64,000 bases of DNA from Aradus depressus (lineage: Eukaryota > Arthropoda > Insecta > Hemiptera > Aradidae): NCBI GenBank assembly GCA_963662175.1, contig OY759214.1, positions 9,796,001 to 9,860,000 on the forward strand, read 5' to 3'. The translations under genes were made by a program, and so were the position numbers. The notes beneath the pieces are model-generated. The model did no database searches. It saw only the letters and a list, made by a program, of their open reading frames with translations, and was not told the origin of the DNA. Below, piece after piece: positions 53,053-63,296 of the stretch. Position 1 is the stretch's first letter. Each line of letters opens with the position of its first letter.

Positions 53053-53796
53053 AGGCCCATTTACATTTTGTCACTTTTGATGAACATCCATAGTGAATCA
53101 TCCAAAGTGAATCATCCTTGTTTACATATTTTCATCCAGTTATGTGTTTTCACTGCTCAGTGTTCCTCATAATTTTGCGTCTTTGTGCCCTCTTCGCGTA
53201 TAGTGCCAGAATATGTCTCGTTCGAGAAGGAACTCAAGAGTTGTGCGTGCAGGCATTGATTTAATTTCAAGCGGACTACTTCATGAACTGAATGCAAGCC
53301 TAACAGCAAGTGGTCGTGCTCAAATACGTTGGTGGGTGAAACCATGGGTTTCAAGGAGAGAAAGTGTGGGTGTCTCGTCAACGCTGTTGGTAGAATGGGC
53401 AGAAGAAAATCCTGAGGAGTACAGGAACCATTTAAGAATCGACGAGAACCAATTCGCAAATCTTCTCGAAAAAATACTCCATTTATTAAAAGAAAAAGGT
53501 TCCGAGAAGCTTTGAACCCCAAAATAAAACTTCAAATGACGCTTCAAATGAAATACAGTGAAGAGTGAATGCAAAGAGGGGACGTTTGTTTACATTTGTC
53601 ACTGCGCCTTCACTCTGGATGAATCATCGGTTGGAGGAACGACTGTTTCATCAAAAGTTAGTAGGCGGTCAACTTCTTTCATCGTTCACTTTCGATGTTC
53701 ACTCTGGAGGAATTGAAGATGAATGGCAGTTTACACTTGTCACTTTGGATGATTCATCCAAGATGATCCTCCAAAGTGACAAATGTAAATGGGCCT
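53053..53796 (+). mobile_element. PIF/Harbinger element, internally deleted
   Basis: The ends match as AGGCCCATTTACATTTTGTC on the left and AGGCCCATTTACATTTGTC on the right (reverse strand). TAA flanks it at 53050-53052 and 53797-53799, the 3-bp duplication typical of the superfamily. The element is 744 bp. Further copies of TTTACATTTGTCACT lie inside each end. It retains one transposase fragment. Confidence 0.9.
53213..53515 (+). pseudogene. Harbinger transposase N-terminal remnant
   Basis: The 100-residue frame reads RWWVKPWVSRRESVG (39-53) and EENPEEYRNHLRIDENQF (64-81), matching the conserved start of PIF/Harbinger nuclease-like transposases (the W-V-x-P-W and YRN-x-LR motifs). It ends at residue 100, before any of the DDE catalytic residues. 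The rest of the gene has been deleted. It cannot catalyse transposition but could be mobilised in trans through the intact ends. Confidence 0.85.
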
Positions 53797-54365
53797 TAAC
53801 ATGTTTATTATTATTCAATTAAAGGAAAAAATAAAATAATTTACAGTTGCAGTAATCGGCTAGGACCATCTGCGACGTTCAGCGGTCACTCCCAGCCCAC
53901 CTTAAGTTGCTTGGCGCGCCGGGAGAGCTCAGGATAGAAGGGCGCTCGCTGGCTATAGTACAGTCCACTACCTCATTTGGACATTAAATATGAAATGTCA
54001 TATCGATATAATCATTACAACGGCAGTTATTGGGGTTTTTTAGTTGAGCCCCCCCCACCCCCTCTGATCACCCTTCCTCCTAATCCTCTCCTTCCCTTCA
54101 GTCGATTTGTGTGAAAATCGATAAGTGTTGTCGTTAGAGTGTTCTGGATTCAAATATAAAATTTCTTGTCGAGAGAGAGATACTGATGTTTATAGGCGCA
54201 CAACAACAGAGTTAGGTACCGTCTTCATTGACACAGACAGAAAGGCATTATTATTATTTATTTTTTTTAAAATTTGGAATCTAGATTTCGGAAAATTCCG
54301 TTGAAAACTCCGCATCGAATTTTTGACCGATTACATAACTTCCCCTATATTCGTGTAGCTGGAAA

Positions 54366-55058
54366 AGAAACAGATAGCAATTTCCGGGAGCCCCAAATCG
54401 ATTCCAGGGAGGTTTCATGAACGTACAGTTTTAATATTTGCCAACTGGATGAGCTTTTAAGGCTGATTTCTTTAGAAATCCACTAGAAAAAAAAAATCAA
54501 GGAAATCCCGAATTTAAGTTCCTGAAAACCCACTTCTCTGGAAAAGAAGAGGAGGGGGGGGTATTAAATGGATCCAAAAGTATCTTCTAAAGACTTAATG
54601 ACTTTTTTCTCTTTTAAAAAGAGATGAATTTCGTCATTTTATTTCCTTCTTTATTTATTTATTTTTTCCGAAAAGAGAAAAAAAAAACTTTTTATTTTTT
54701 TTAGTAATTTTTTTTTTTTTTTTGAAAAGGGAAAACAAAGCTCAAGAGGGTCTGAAGACTGAAGAAAGTTTGAGGGGGGGGGGGGGGGGGGAGGGGGGTG
54801 TCTCCAATCTCATTAGAGAAAGTTGGTTCGACCTTGCCACTTGAGGCTCCAGTGAAGAGGTTAAACAGTAGCACTCCAGTGATAGCGGTCCAGGAAGAGA
54901 TGAGAATGGGACAAGAACAGCCGAGTTAGTTGGTACTCAAAATGAACAGGATAATCTTCACCTCTACTGGGACAAATCTGTTAACGGTAATAGCTTAAAT
55001 AATATATTTAGCATCTGTATATTGAACAAGTCGCGTGTGTTAACATAGATCTGATTAG
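54366..55058. other. No gene; homopolymer tracts
   Basis: T/A-rich runs near 54600-54740 and a G-run at 54774-54798. No supported feature. Confidence 0.5.
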
Positions 55059-55165
55059 AGTTAGTTAGTCCCATCCGAAGGACGACGTGCTTAACTTTAT
55101 TTTACCTTCCAGATAAACTAATCTATGGGACGAACCTACGAACTTTGAGGTCGGTAAGCATAGAT
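55059..55165 (-). repeat. SINE family 1 head-proximal fragment
   Basis: GTCCCATCCGAAGGACGACG, CTTTATTTTACCTTCCAG and GGGACGAACCTACGAACTT match the head-proximal half of the SINE with deletions. Confidence 0.55.
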
Positions 55166-55395
55166 ATGTATGATCAGATATTAGCCGAAATCAAACGAAA
55201 ATTGAGACAACATTTCGATGTACATTTCACAAGATACCACTTAAATTTATGACCTTTACAAAAATCACTTCAGATAAAAGATGTAGAGAAAACTGAAAAA
55301 TAGATTTCTTATAAAATACAATTTTTCCGTGTAAGTACGCCCTGTTTGCAGGACTCATGCCGTAAACCGGCTTACAATTATAAGTCGAATACCAT

Positions 55396-55935
55396 TTTTA
55401 CTTCTCCTGCTCTACGAAGTATAGGGGAAGTTATGTAATCAGTCAAACATTCGACGCGAAGTTTTCAACGAAATTTCATGTTTTCCAACCTCTAGATTCC
55501 AAATATGAAAAAAACAATTCTGTGCGTCTGTGAACACGGTAACTCCCGATATAATGAATGTATCAACACATTTTATGAATGAATATAAAACCCTCTAACG
55601 ACGAAATTATTGATTTTCAGCCAAATCGACCGAAAGGAAGAGGGGATTAGGGGGAGGCTTGACATAAAAGCTATTATAACTGAATGTATCGATAAGAATC
55701 TAGTATGAGGATTTATAGGCCCCTATTATAATATATATATAAAAAATATATATATATATATATAATATATATATAAAATATATTTAAAAAAAAAAAAATA
55801 TATATATATATATAATATAATTCAACTATTGATTATTAGAGCAAACGGTCGACTAATTTTGGCGGGGGGAACTAAAGTTAATTGATTAATTCGTTCTAGG
55901 GAAGTACATGGGCAGTGATTCGCCGATTTTTTTCT
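55396..55935 (-). repeat. CTTCCCC repeat copy, near complete
   Basis: The terminal hairpin (TACTTCTCCTGCTCTACGAA, GTATAGGGGAAGTTATGT), inverted-end block, two subrepeats, an AT-rich expansion (55725-55820) and the far end GGGAAGTACATGGGCAGTGA are present in order. Confidence 0.75.
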
Positions 55936-55959
55936 TTGCTAATCAATTTATTGGATACA

Positions 55960-56390
55960 CAAACAACAACGTTATCTTTCAACAACCTACCGGATTCTGT
56001 CTCCGAATCTCAGATAAAACGAATTCAGACATTCCAGAATCGGGCCTTAAGGGTAATCACCAGTGCGGGTTTGTCCGAAACAAAAGAATACACACTGATC
56101 TTCAGATCCCTGGGGTAAAAGAATGTCTGGCTATTTGTTACGTCAGTCTGCTGCGGATCGGACCATGCACGAACATAAAATCTTCTGTTACGAGTCTTTC
56201 CTCTCCACCTGCCTCCGCCAAGACCAGAACGTCGACAGAAGACGAAGCATCACAGCGACCTTAACCAATAGGACTGACGTTGGTCAGTCACCTCAATCAA
56301 GTGTCAGGGGCTCTTGTTTTTTTGTTTGCTTTTAGCCAAATTGAATGTATATTCTACAGAAATTCTCAATAAATGAGAAAAAAAATCTGC
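55960..56390 (+). pseudogene. Jockey-clade ORF2 tail, 5'-truncated
   Basis: QIKRIQTFQNRALRVITSAG in one frame continues as FVRNKRIHTDLQIPGVKE in the next, the classical end region of jockey pol. AATAAA near 56369 and a short A-run follow, consistent with a 3' end. At least one frameshift (about 56070) is present. The copy lies directly after a CTTCCCC repeat. Confidence 0.75.
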
Positions 56391-56937
56391 CTCATCTTGG
56401 AAAAATATATGAAAAGAACTCTTTGTATTGAGTTCATGAAACTTAGGAAGCCAAATCCAACTTACCATCTGTAAAAAAACATACAAAGGAGACATGATGA
56501 AAAGTAAACCCACAAAAAACAGAATTTGTTCAGTATAATCCGATTGATAAAGATATTATGTCAGCACAACTTGAAGCAGAAAGTCCTGCAGAGCTCTGTT
56601 GCTTTTGCTTTAGCACCTCTGAAATATTCATCCAGACTTGAGGCTTCCCACAGGATCTGAAATAGGATCTAGGATTCAGGAGTCTGAGGGACACTTCACC
56701 TGAGGAAATCCTCAGAGATAAGCCAGGATCAACACATAAACCCAGCTTCCTTCTCCTCCTCTTCTCTCTCTCTCTCTCTCTCCCCATTATTATTAATATA
56801 ATTTCCACTTTTCGAAGTATAAAAAATAAGAAGTTCAGGGATTGTTCAGGGATCTAAGCATCAGGGAAGGTCCTAACTCACTGGTAAAGGGCCACATAGT
56901 CTTCTGACATGAACTTTAGAAGCAATAAGAAATTTCA
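56391..56937. other. No gene; (CT)n tract
   Basis: A short CT repeat at 56763-56782. No ORF with recognised similarity. Confidence 0.5.
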
Positions 56938-56996
56938 ACAAAAAAAGTCGTCGGAGAATCCCCGGCAATGTACTTCCCCATAAAGTATATATAATA
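56938..56996 (+). repeat. CTTCCCC repeat end
   Basis: GTCGTCGGAGAATCCCCGGC and TGTACTTCCCCATAAAG form the palindromic end of a copy interrupted by the pogo-type MITE. Confidence 0.6.
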
Positions 56997-56998
56997 TA

Positions 56999-57526
56999 CA
57001 GTAAACTCCCGATTATCCGCGGGATTGACTGGCGTGGATACCGCGGATAATCGAATTTCGCGGATAAGCCGCAAAATTGCCGATAATGGTTAAACAAAGG
57101 CCGAAGGCACTAAAAAAACAACACACAAGTAGTGCTTTAAATAAGTTTATTATACAATAAAAGGACGTACCTGATAACAAAACTCAATCAATGTCATGTA
57201 GGTTATTAAAAAGTCATGTTTACTGTTTAACAAAAAAGTCAGTAATTTGCTTTTGCTTTTTCGTAGTGAAACACTTTATCTTTATTTGTGATTTGAGTTT
57301 TCTCAACACCATCTTGTCACAAAGTGATGCATCGTACTATACTGTATGTATATTTGTGATTTACGATTTTTATTACGTTTAAGTAAGTTTATTTAGTAAC
57401 TTTATTTCAATTTTTGTGAAATAATTTTCGGTTTCAAAACCTTTCTTTTATAAAAATGCCTCCTACAGGCACCGCGGATAATCCGCAAAGCGGATAAACC
57501 GCCCGCGGATAATCGAGAGTTTACTG
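56999..57526. mobile_element. pogo/Tigger-type MITE
   Basis: The ends read CAGTAAACTCCCGATTATCC on the left and CAGTAAACTCTCGATTATCC on the right (reverse strand), each followed by GCGGATAAnCC-type subterminal repeats. TA flanks the element at 56997-56998 and 57527-57528. At 528 bp it has no transposase. End sequence and TA target fit the pogo branch of Tc1/mariner. Confidence 0.85.
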
Positions 57527-57733
57527 TATACTCTATTTTAAACAGCATATACTATTTCAAAAATTTTCTTTTATTATTAATATTTCAATTTGAAATGAAA
57601 TTTTATTTTTAATGTTTTCCACGTTTTTAAGACTTTATTATACAAGAGGGACATGGAAAAACTCCATGAGGGCTGGAAAAGGGACATTATGGATTGTAAA
57701 CTTGTTAAACTTTCATTTAGTATTTGTTAAGTC

Positions 57734-57771
57734 GTGGCTGAAGATGATAGCAATACCGAAAGTACTCACAT
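57734..57771 (+). ncRNA. Hammerhead-like motif, second family
   Basis: GUGG, CUGAAGA (57738-57744), an extra U, stem II around loop GCAA with one mismatch (GAUA/UACC), GAAA (57758-57761), then GUAC-UC. Stem I pairing is weak in this copy. Related copies lie at 19158-19196 (minus) and, collapsed, at 41171-41200. Confidence 0.3.
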
Positions 57772-57834
57772 TGTATGTATATTTTGTGAAATATTTATAA
57801 AATGTGGATGGCACTATCACGACAAGAAATTGTA

Positions 57835-58445
57835 TAGAATTTTTTCAGAATCCTCTAAGGACCAACACCGGACGTTCAGCTAAATCGGCCAAAGGAAAAG
57901 GACAAGAGACTTAATAAATTTAAGTAATGACAACAAAATATCATAATAATATTATGACTTCTCAAGGGCATTTGACACCATAATATGATGTCAAATGCCC
58001 TTGAGAAGTCACTCTGTAGGTCAAATATTGAGTTTTAGCCTAAACGGTTGATTAGCTTTGAAGGGAGGGCGAAAACGTAATTGATTAATTCGTGCTAGGG
58101 ACGTTACATAGCCAGCCTCTTAAAAAAAAAAAAATTCGAATCACGGAGTCGGAACATGAAATACCTGGGGAAACTCATCACAGGCCTGTTAGTGTAGAGT
58201 AAGTTATATTGTGGATTAGAAATACGATACGGAGTTTTTAACAAAATTTCATGTTTTTTGATCTCTTGATTCCAAAAATGTTAGTGTGTCTGTGTACACG
58301 GCTACTCCTGAAAGAATGAATATATCGACAAGAAATTTTATATGTGTATCCTGAATCCTTTAAGGACGACATATGATTTTCAGTCAAAACGATCAATTCT
58401 GACCGATTGCATAACTTCCCCTATACTTTATAACTGGGGAAGTAG
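57835..58445 (-). repeat. CTTCCCC repeat fragments around a hairpin
   Basis: Fragments of the interior and both ends follow one another (GCTAAATCGGCCAAAGG, GATTAATTCGTGCTAGGGAC, ATTGCATAACTTCCCC, ATAACTGGGGAAGTAGAAC). A 23-bp perfect hairpin at 57955-57977/57989-58011 (arm GACTTCTCAAGGGCATTTGA) sits inside. Confidence 0.6.
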
Positions 58446-58685
58446 AACGGTTGAAGTTGGCCAAGAAGCTCCCCCTCGCTGCACCACAAAGTTATGAACC
58501 AGCCATATTGATTTCAATTAGCCAGTTAGCTCTCAGCTATGCCAACAGGGTACAGACTGTTTGGTCGATGTTATTGCAATGCCCTGGCGAAAACCGCCCA
58601 ACTCCATGTCTCGACTCTCTAATGTAATTTATAAATTGAGGGGGGGCGCACATACATTTTAATGAGATACAAGAAGCGAGGCAGA

Positions 58686-58752
58686 GTTCAGTGGTGGGTG
58701 AGATGATAGCACGTCTGCTCTGGAGGTCGGAGGCTCGAATCCTGCCCCTTTC
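58686..58752 (+). repeat. SINE head, tRNA-like
   Basis: GTTCAGTGGTGGGTGAGATG (A-box region) and GGAGGCTCGAATCCTG (B box). There is no recognisable SINE body after it. It does not form a convincing tRNA cloverleaf. Confidence 0.5.
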
Positions 58753-58992
58753 GAATTAATAGGAATTATAATTTATATTTTTAGTAGCTTCATGACCAAG
58801 GAACCTCAACTTTGTTGGTACTTAATATAGAGTCTTACCGACAATCTACTGACCTTGAAAATAATATTATAAAATTAGCAACCCGTTTTCCAGATATAGG
58901 TTAATATACTAAATGAGTGGGAAGCCGCCTGGAATTATAGATTTGAGCTAGTTTCAGAATTTAATTATTAATAATATATAAACAGGAAGATG

Positions 58993-59205
58993 GGACGTTA
59001 AGCGATGGTCCCGAGCCTGTACGATGTCAGGTAATCGTTAAAGACCCCTATCCTAGGTGAATACAAATTTAGGGTAGGCAAAATTTAGGACTCCCACAGT
59101 AGAGTCGGGCTCATGTCCACCAGAGTGACGTAAGAGCGCTCTGGTAGTAGGCGATATGACCTCGTAGTTAAAGCCTGGGCATGAGTCATAAAACCTAACC
59201 TAACC
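58993..59205 (+). repeat. SINE family 1, 5'-truncated, with 16-bp target duplication
   Basis: It starts inside the body (GGACGTTAAGCGATGGTCCC) and ends CATAAAACCTAACCTAACC. TATAAACAGGAAGATG is present at 58977-58992 and 59206-59221. A truncated start with a perfect duplication shows that it inserted by target-primed reverse transcription, and that 5' truncation occurred on insertion. Confidence 0.92.
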
Positions 59206-59397
59206 TATAAACAGGAAGATGTTTTTTATTTTTATTTTTTGTTAGTTTTTTTTAAAGGATCATTTAAGTTAATTTTGTAAATTACTGCATTTGTATTTGA
59301 GTTATTTTATTTTGTCACTTTTATATACGTGTATTATCGAGTAGAAATAGAAGAGACAACCCTTCAGACGGTCAATTTGACCATGAGTATTGTCTGT

Positions 59398-59427
59398 CAA
59401 TATTATTATTATTATTATTATTATTAC
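59398..59427. repeat. (ATT)n microsatellite
   Basis: About ten ATT units. Confidence 0.85.
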
Positions 59428-59554
59428 TAAATGAGTTAGATCCTCCATTCCTAAATGTCAACTCGAAAGAGGAAACGCTAATAGCCCTGCAGCTCACGCG
59501 TATAAGGAAAAAAACAAAAACAGGGTACCTACTATAACAGTTACACTTGAAAAA

Positions 59555-60330
59555 ACATCGCCGGTGAATCACAGAAAATGTACTTCCACAGTACATTCCA
59601 TCGGCTGATTATGAAAATTAATAGCGCCGCCTTTGTGGGGTTTTGAAGTTTATATAAAATTTCATGTCGACACATTCATTACGACGGCAATTATCAGAGT
59701 TTTACCTATAAAACGGTCAGAAATTAGAAACAGAGTTTTTAACAAAATTTCATGTTTGATTGACCTCCTGATTCCAAAAATGAAAAAAAAAAGTCTGTGT
59801 TTCAGTAAATTTACTCACATACATAAGTACATAGGAAACTTCCGAAAGATTGAACTTATCGACACGAAATTTTCTATGTGTATCTAGAACCCTCTAAAGA
59901 CGACACCTACTGATTTGCGATCAAAGGAAGGAGGGGTACCGGCTTAACAAAATCTCCAATCATTGCCGTTTTAATGACACACAATTTCATATCTAAACAT
60001 GACACCTATTAATTTTCTGGAGAATCAGCCGAAGGGGAGGGAGGGATCAGAGGGGACTCAACCTAATAACTGCCGATGTAGTGAATTTATCGCCACAAAA
60101 TTTAGTATAAGGATTTAGGATCCCCGTATATAAGTCAATAATTGATTATTAGTCCAGACAGTCGACTAGTTTTGCGAGGAGGAGCGAAAAGCTATTTGAT
60201 TAATTCGTTCTGGTACTCCATTAGCAGTCATTCATCGACGACTTTTTCATTTTTGGTATCAGGGAGTCGGACGACATGAAATTCAGGTGAAAACTAAAAA
60301 TGAAATTTCTGACCGATTACATGATATTAA
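59555..60330 (-). repeat. CTTCCCC repeat copies
   Basis: A short plus-oriented start (GGTGAATCACAGAAAATGTA) is followed from about 59720 by a minus-oriented copy with two subrepeats, ending CATTCATCGACGAC and TTACATGATATT. Confidence 0.65.
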
Positions 60331-60419
60331 TAAAAAAAAAACTCTTTAAAATGATGTTACTTCAAAAGTTGACAAGAACAACGTTCTGATATGATAATGA
60401 TAAAGTCATCATAACAGAG

Positions 60420-60795
60420 GGACGCACCGATTTGGATGAATACATCGACATGATATTTTATAGGTGCATCCAGAACCATTTAAGGACAACACCTATTGAT
60501 TTTCATTGAAATCGGTCAAATGGAAGAGGGGAATTAGAAGAGAGATCAACTCAAAAATCCAGATAACTACCGATGTAATGATAGTATTGACATGGTATTC
60601 AGTATATAAAATCAAAATCTCATAAGAACGACACCTATTAATTTTCAGCAAAATCAGTCGTTGAGGGGGTGTGATGATTCAGAAGTCCCTGAATAAGAAA
60701 CCTACTAATTTTCTACCAAATCGGTAGCATGGTTTCAGCGGGTTAGTTCATTAATTCACGCTAGGGATAGCTATTTGAATACTTCCTGGAGAGAC
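60420..60795 (-). repeat. CTTCCCC repeat copy
   Basis: GACAACACCTATTGATTTTC, CCAGATAACTACCGATGTAA and AGTTCATTAATTCACGCTAG belong to the interior and right end. The terminal hairpin is missing. Confidence 0.6.
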
Positions 60796-61110
60796 CTATG
60801 GAAATAGTTCAGCTCAGCTGGTTGCTATCACTCCCTCGAACGATGTATCGATTTGTAAGACAGATCAATAGAATCCGAATTATCATGAAGCACGGCAGGT
60901 ACCACTTATCTCCAGGTCTTAAATTGTTGTAATTTTCAGGATTTCGTATGTAAAACGGAACCTTTATCAGTCGCCCGGTGTCTATCCGTCAGAGCGGCTT
61001 ATCAATGTAACCTATTTATCTGAAATTTGGCATATACGTAGATGACCGCATCGATGTCAGTTATACAAATGTTAGTTATATAATTATGTTTTGTATTTTT
61101 GAAAAATATA

Positions 61111-61422
61111 GGTTAGGTTAGGTTTTATGACTCATGCCCGGGCTTTAACTACGAGGTCATATCGCCTACTACCAGAGCGCTCTTTCGTCACTCTGGTGGA
61201 CATGAGCCCGACTCTACTATGGGAGTCCTAAATTTTGCTTACCCTAAATTTTTATTCACCTAGGGTAGGGATCTTTAACGAGTACCTGACATCGTACAGG
61301 CTCGGGACCATCGCTTAACGTCCCATCCCAGATAAAATAAACTAAGGGCCTCAGTCGGGTTACGAACCCACGTTCTTGAGCTCAGAAGTCAAGCACGCAT
61401 ACCACTGAGCTACCGGCGCCCC
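61111..61422 (-). repeat. SINE family 1, complete ends, internal deletion
   Basis: The tRNA-like head and CCTAACCTAACC tail are intact. TTGAAAAATATA flanks it at 61099-61110 and 61423-61434, a 12-bp target duplication. About 35 nt (the hairpin-forming part around GGACGGCGTGC) are missing from the body relative to 7901-8248. Confidence 0.92.
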
Positions 61423-61476
61423 TTGAAAAATATATATAATTTAACAAAAGCGCTTTGATTTCATATTTCAGAAGAT

Positions 61477-62035
61477 TTTTTTTTTTTTGGGTGCGCTGGT
61501 CCCCGGGGGAAGCCATAACCGAGTCGTCGGGGAAAAGGGCCTAACTGTTTATTATCAACAAAAACAAAAATAAAACTCTGTTGCTTAACATCTTAATTTC
61601 TTGTGCGGCGCTCTTTGACGCGCCGAGAGCTCAGAATCATGGTGAAATGCTGGCTGGCTGTACTGGGTGTAGTGCCGGGGACGACCTCCGGCTGCCAGCT
61701 AGGCACACTGCTATCTTCATCATCGCTAGTAGATGACGAATCGGCTGAACATCAGGTAACCGGCCTTCGTCAACATCAGTCGTAGGTCCTGTCCCATCCT
61801 AGTCCCGTCGTACAGCGAACATTCAGGGATCACATACTATCCAGTCTTGACGCCGCCCCACGAACAGTTCGGGTTGTTCTTCCCCTTAAAGAAGAAGAGC
61901 TTCAAGTTAAAATCTCTGTGACCTGACAGTGGAACATTCAGTGGTCTGGAACATCCCTCGTAGAGTCGGATATCCGGAAATGAGGCATAGATCGTTCAGC
62001 CATCCGATAATCGTGATCACCGCTGCTCACAAGCA
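61477..62035 (-). pseudogene. R1-clade LINE 3' end, degraded
   Basis: A T-run at 61478-61489 precedes a 3' UTR (GTCGGGGAAAAGGGCCTAAC), then coding remnants that align with 34500-34830: CGACGAATCGGC, CCACGAACAGTTCGG and GAAGAAGAGCTTCAAG. Minus-strand translation shows GRTTRTVRGAASRL and SLNVRCTTG with several stops. It ends near 62035, where a CTTCCCC repeat begins. No target duplication was found. Confidence 0.75.
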
Positions 62036-62044
62036 AGTTCTACC

Positions 62045-62215
62045 CCAGGTCAATCGATACGTTCATTACTTCGACAGATATTGGGATATTTGTATTGAGA
62101 GCCCCACTAATCCCTGCATTCCCTTTGACCGATTTCTCTGAAAATAAATAGGTGCCGTCCTAATAGGGTTCTGGATACAGATATAAAATTTCGTTTCGAT
62201 TTATTAATTACAACC
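62045..62215 (+). repeat. CTTCCCC repeat fragment
   Basis: GGTCAATCGATACGTTCATT, ACAGATATTGGGATATTTGT and GGTTCTGGATACAGATATAA come from the interior of the family. Confidence 0.6.
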
Positions 62216-62384
62216 ATGGATTTTTTATTTACATACACCTGACATGGAATTCTAATGTTTAGACAACAATTAGGAACTTACGTTAAGTAATAAAATACCA
62301 ATTACTGAAGACAATATAGGAACAAAATATAATAGGGCTAAACTGAACCTTCGAATTCTTATAAAATCACAAACGCTCCATTCT

Positions 62385-62575
62385 ACGTCTCTAATACTAT
62401 CCTTCTCAACGACCTGCAGATACCCTTTGTAAGGGATGTAATTAAATCCCGCTACAGAAAATTCCATTCTACCCTTTCCTTTCACCCTAATCCTTTAGTC
62501 TGCAGACTTGCCACAAGAACCCTTCCCAATGTTCATGTTTGGTGGATGAGGCGGCAATGGCCTCGAGACTTGATC
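62385..62575 (-). repeat. Unclassified repeat, inverted mate of 7.1-7.3 kb
   Basis: The minus strand contains RMEFSVAGFNYIPYKGYLQV in an open frame and GGCCATTGCCGCCTCATCC upstream, matching 7081-7290. This copy keeps a longer open frame (to 62270). I do not recognise the family. Confidence 0.55.
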
Positions 62576-62691
62576 ATTTTATTTTCTATTTCTATCAGCT
62601 GAAACACAAGATAATTTCGGCAGTTAGTATCATTAATGAATGATTTCTCTTTCAATATCCAAGACATTTTATTTATTCATGAATCACATTG

Positions 62692-62693
<2 letters not shown>

Positions 62694-62753
<60 letters not shown>
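62694..62753. repeat. (TA)n microsatellite
   Basis: About 30 uninterrupted TA units. Confidence 0.95.
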
Positions 62754-62758
<5 letters not shown>

Positions 62759-62759
62759 C

Positions 62760-63290
62760 CATTTCCCTTTTCCTTCCTGTGTGAGTGCAAATCACGTAAT
62801 TAATAAAATAAATAAAATTGAGATCGAAAAATTATTAAATTGAAAATTATTTAAATCGCGACTTTAATTAAACAATGCCTGAATAGCTGAAAGCACTCCC
62901 ACGGGAAGAACGGTTACAAGATCCTAACGGTTAGTTGACATCAGTAATTAACAATAATTAATTACTGTTGTCAACCAGAAGAAGCATGAGTGGGGGGGGA
63001 AATGAAATGAATCAAACCTATAACTTTAACATATTTATTTTAATAAGAACATATTTACAAAACAACAATTGAATATATATATAATTTGGCCGTGTGTCTG
63101 AAGGACTGAATTATAACTTAATTACGAGGTACCTCGATACGATATCCATGGCGAATGACGGCGTGATCACCCTTTCTGGACTTCCCGTAGAAATCGTCTA
63201 TTCACATAGTCCCTGAAGATCTGCGTAGTTTCGAGGGCACACCAGAAGTTACACCCCCACTGACCCGGCGCGTCCGAATTCAAAATGTGT
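62760..63290. other. No gene recognised
   Basis: Mixed-composition sequence leading into the tandem repeat. A small palindrome, TAATTAACAATAATTAATTA, lies near 62946. No ORF is supported. Confidence 0.5.
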
Positions 63291-63296
63291 ATCTCA

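Larger units (their letters stand above)
52950..53969 (-). mobile_element. R1-clade LINE 3' tail split by a Harbinger element
   Basis: A 19-bp duplication ACCTCATTTGGACATTAAA lies at 52931-52949 and 53970-53988. The insert begins with a T-run and contains GTTAGGGAAAAGAGGGCCTA, then after the Harbinger element GCGCGCCGGGAGAGCTCAGG, both matching the tail at 61477-62035. Without the nested element it is about 273 bp, all 3' UTR. Orientation is minus. Confidence 0.8.
52890..54365 (+). repeat. CTTCCCC repeat copy split by a LINE tail
   Basis: The part before 52949 and the part from 53989 (TATGAAATGTCATATCG) join when the R1-clade insert is removed. The copy ends GATTACATAACTTCCCC and GTGTAGCTGGAAAAG. 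The GACACAGACAGAAAG segment is preserved. Confidence 0.75.
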
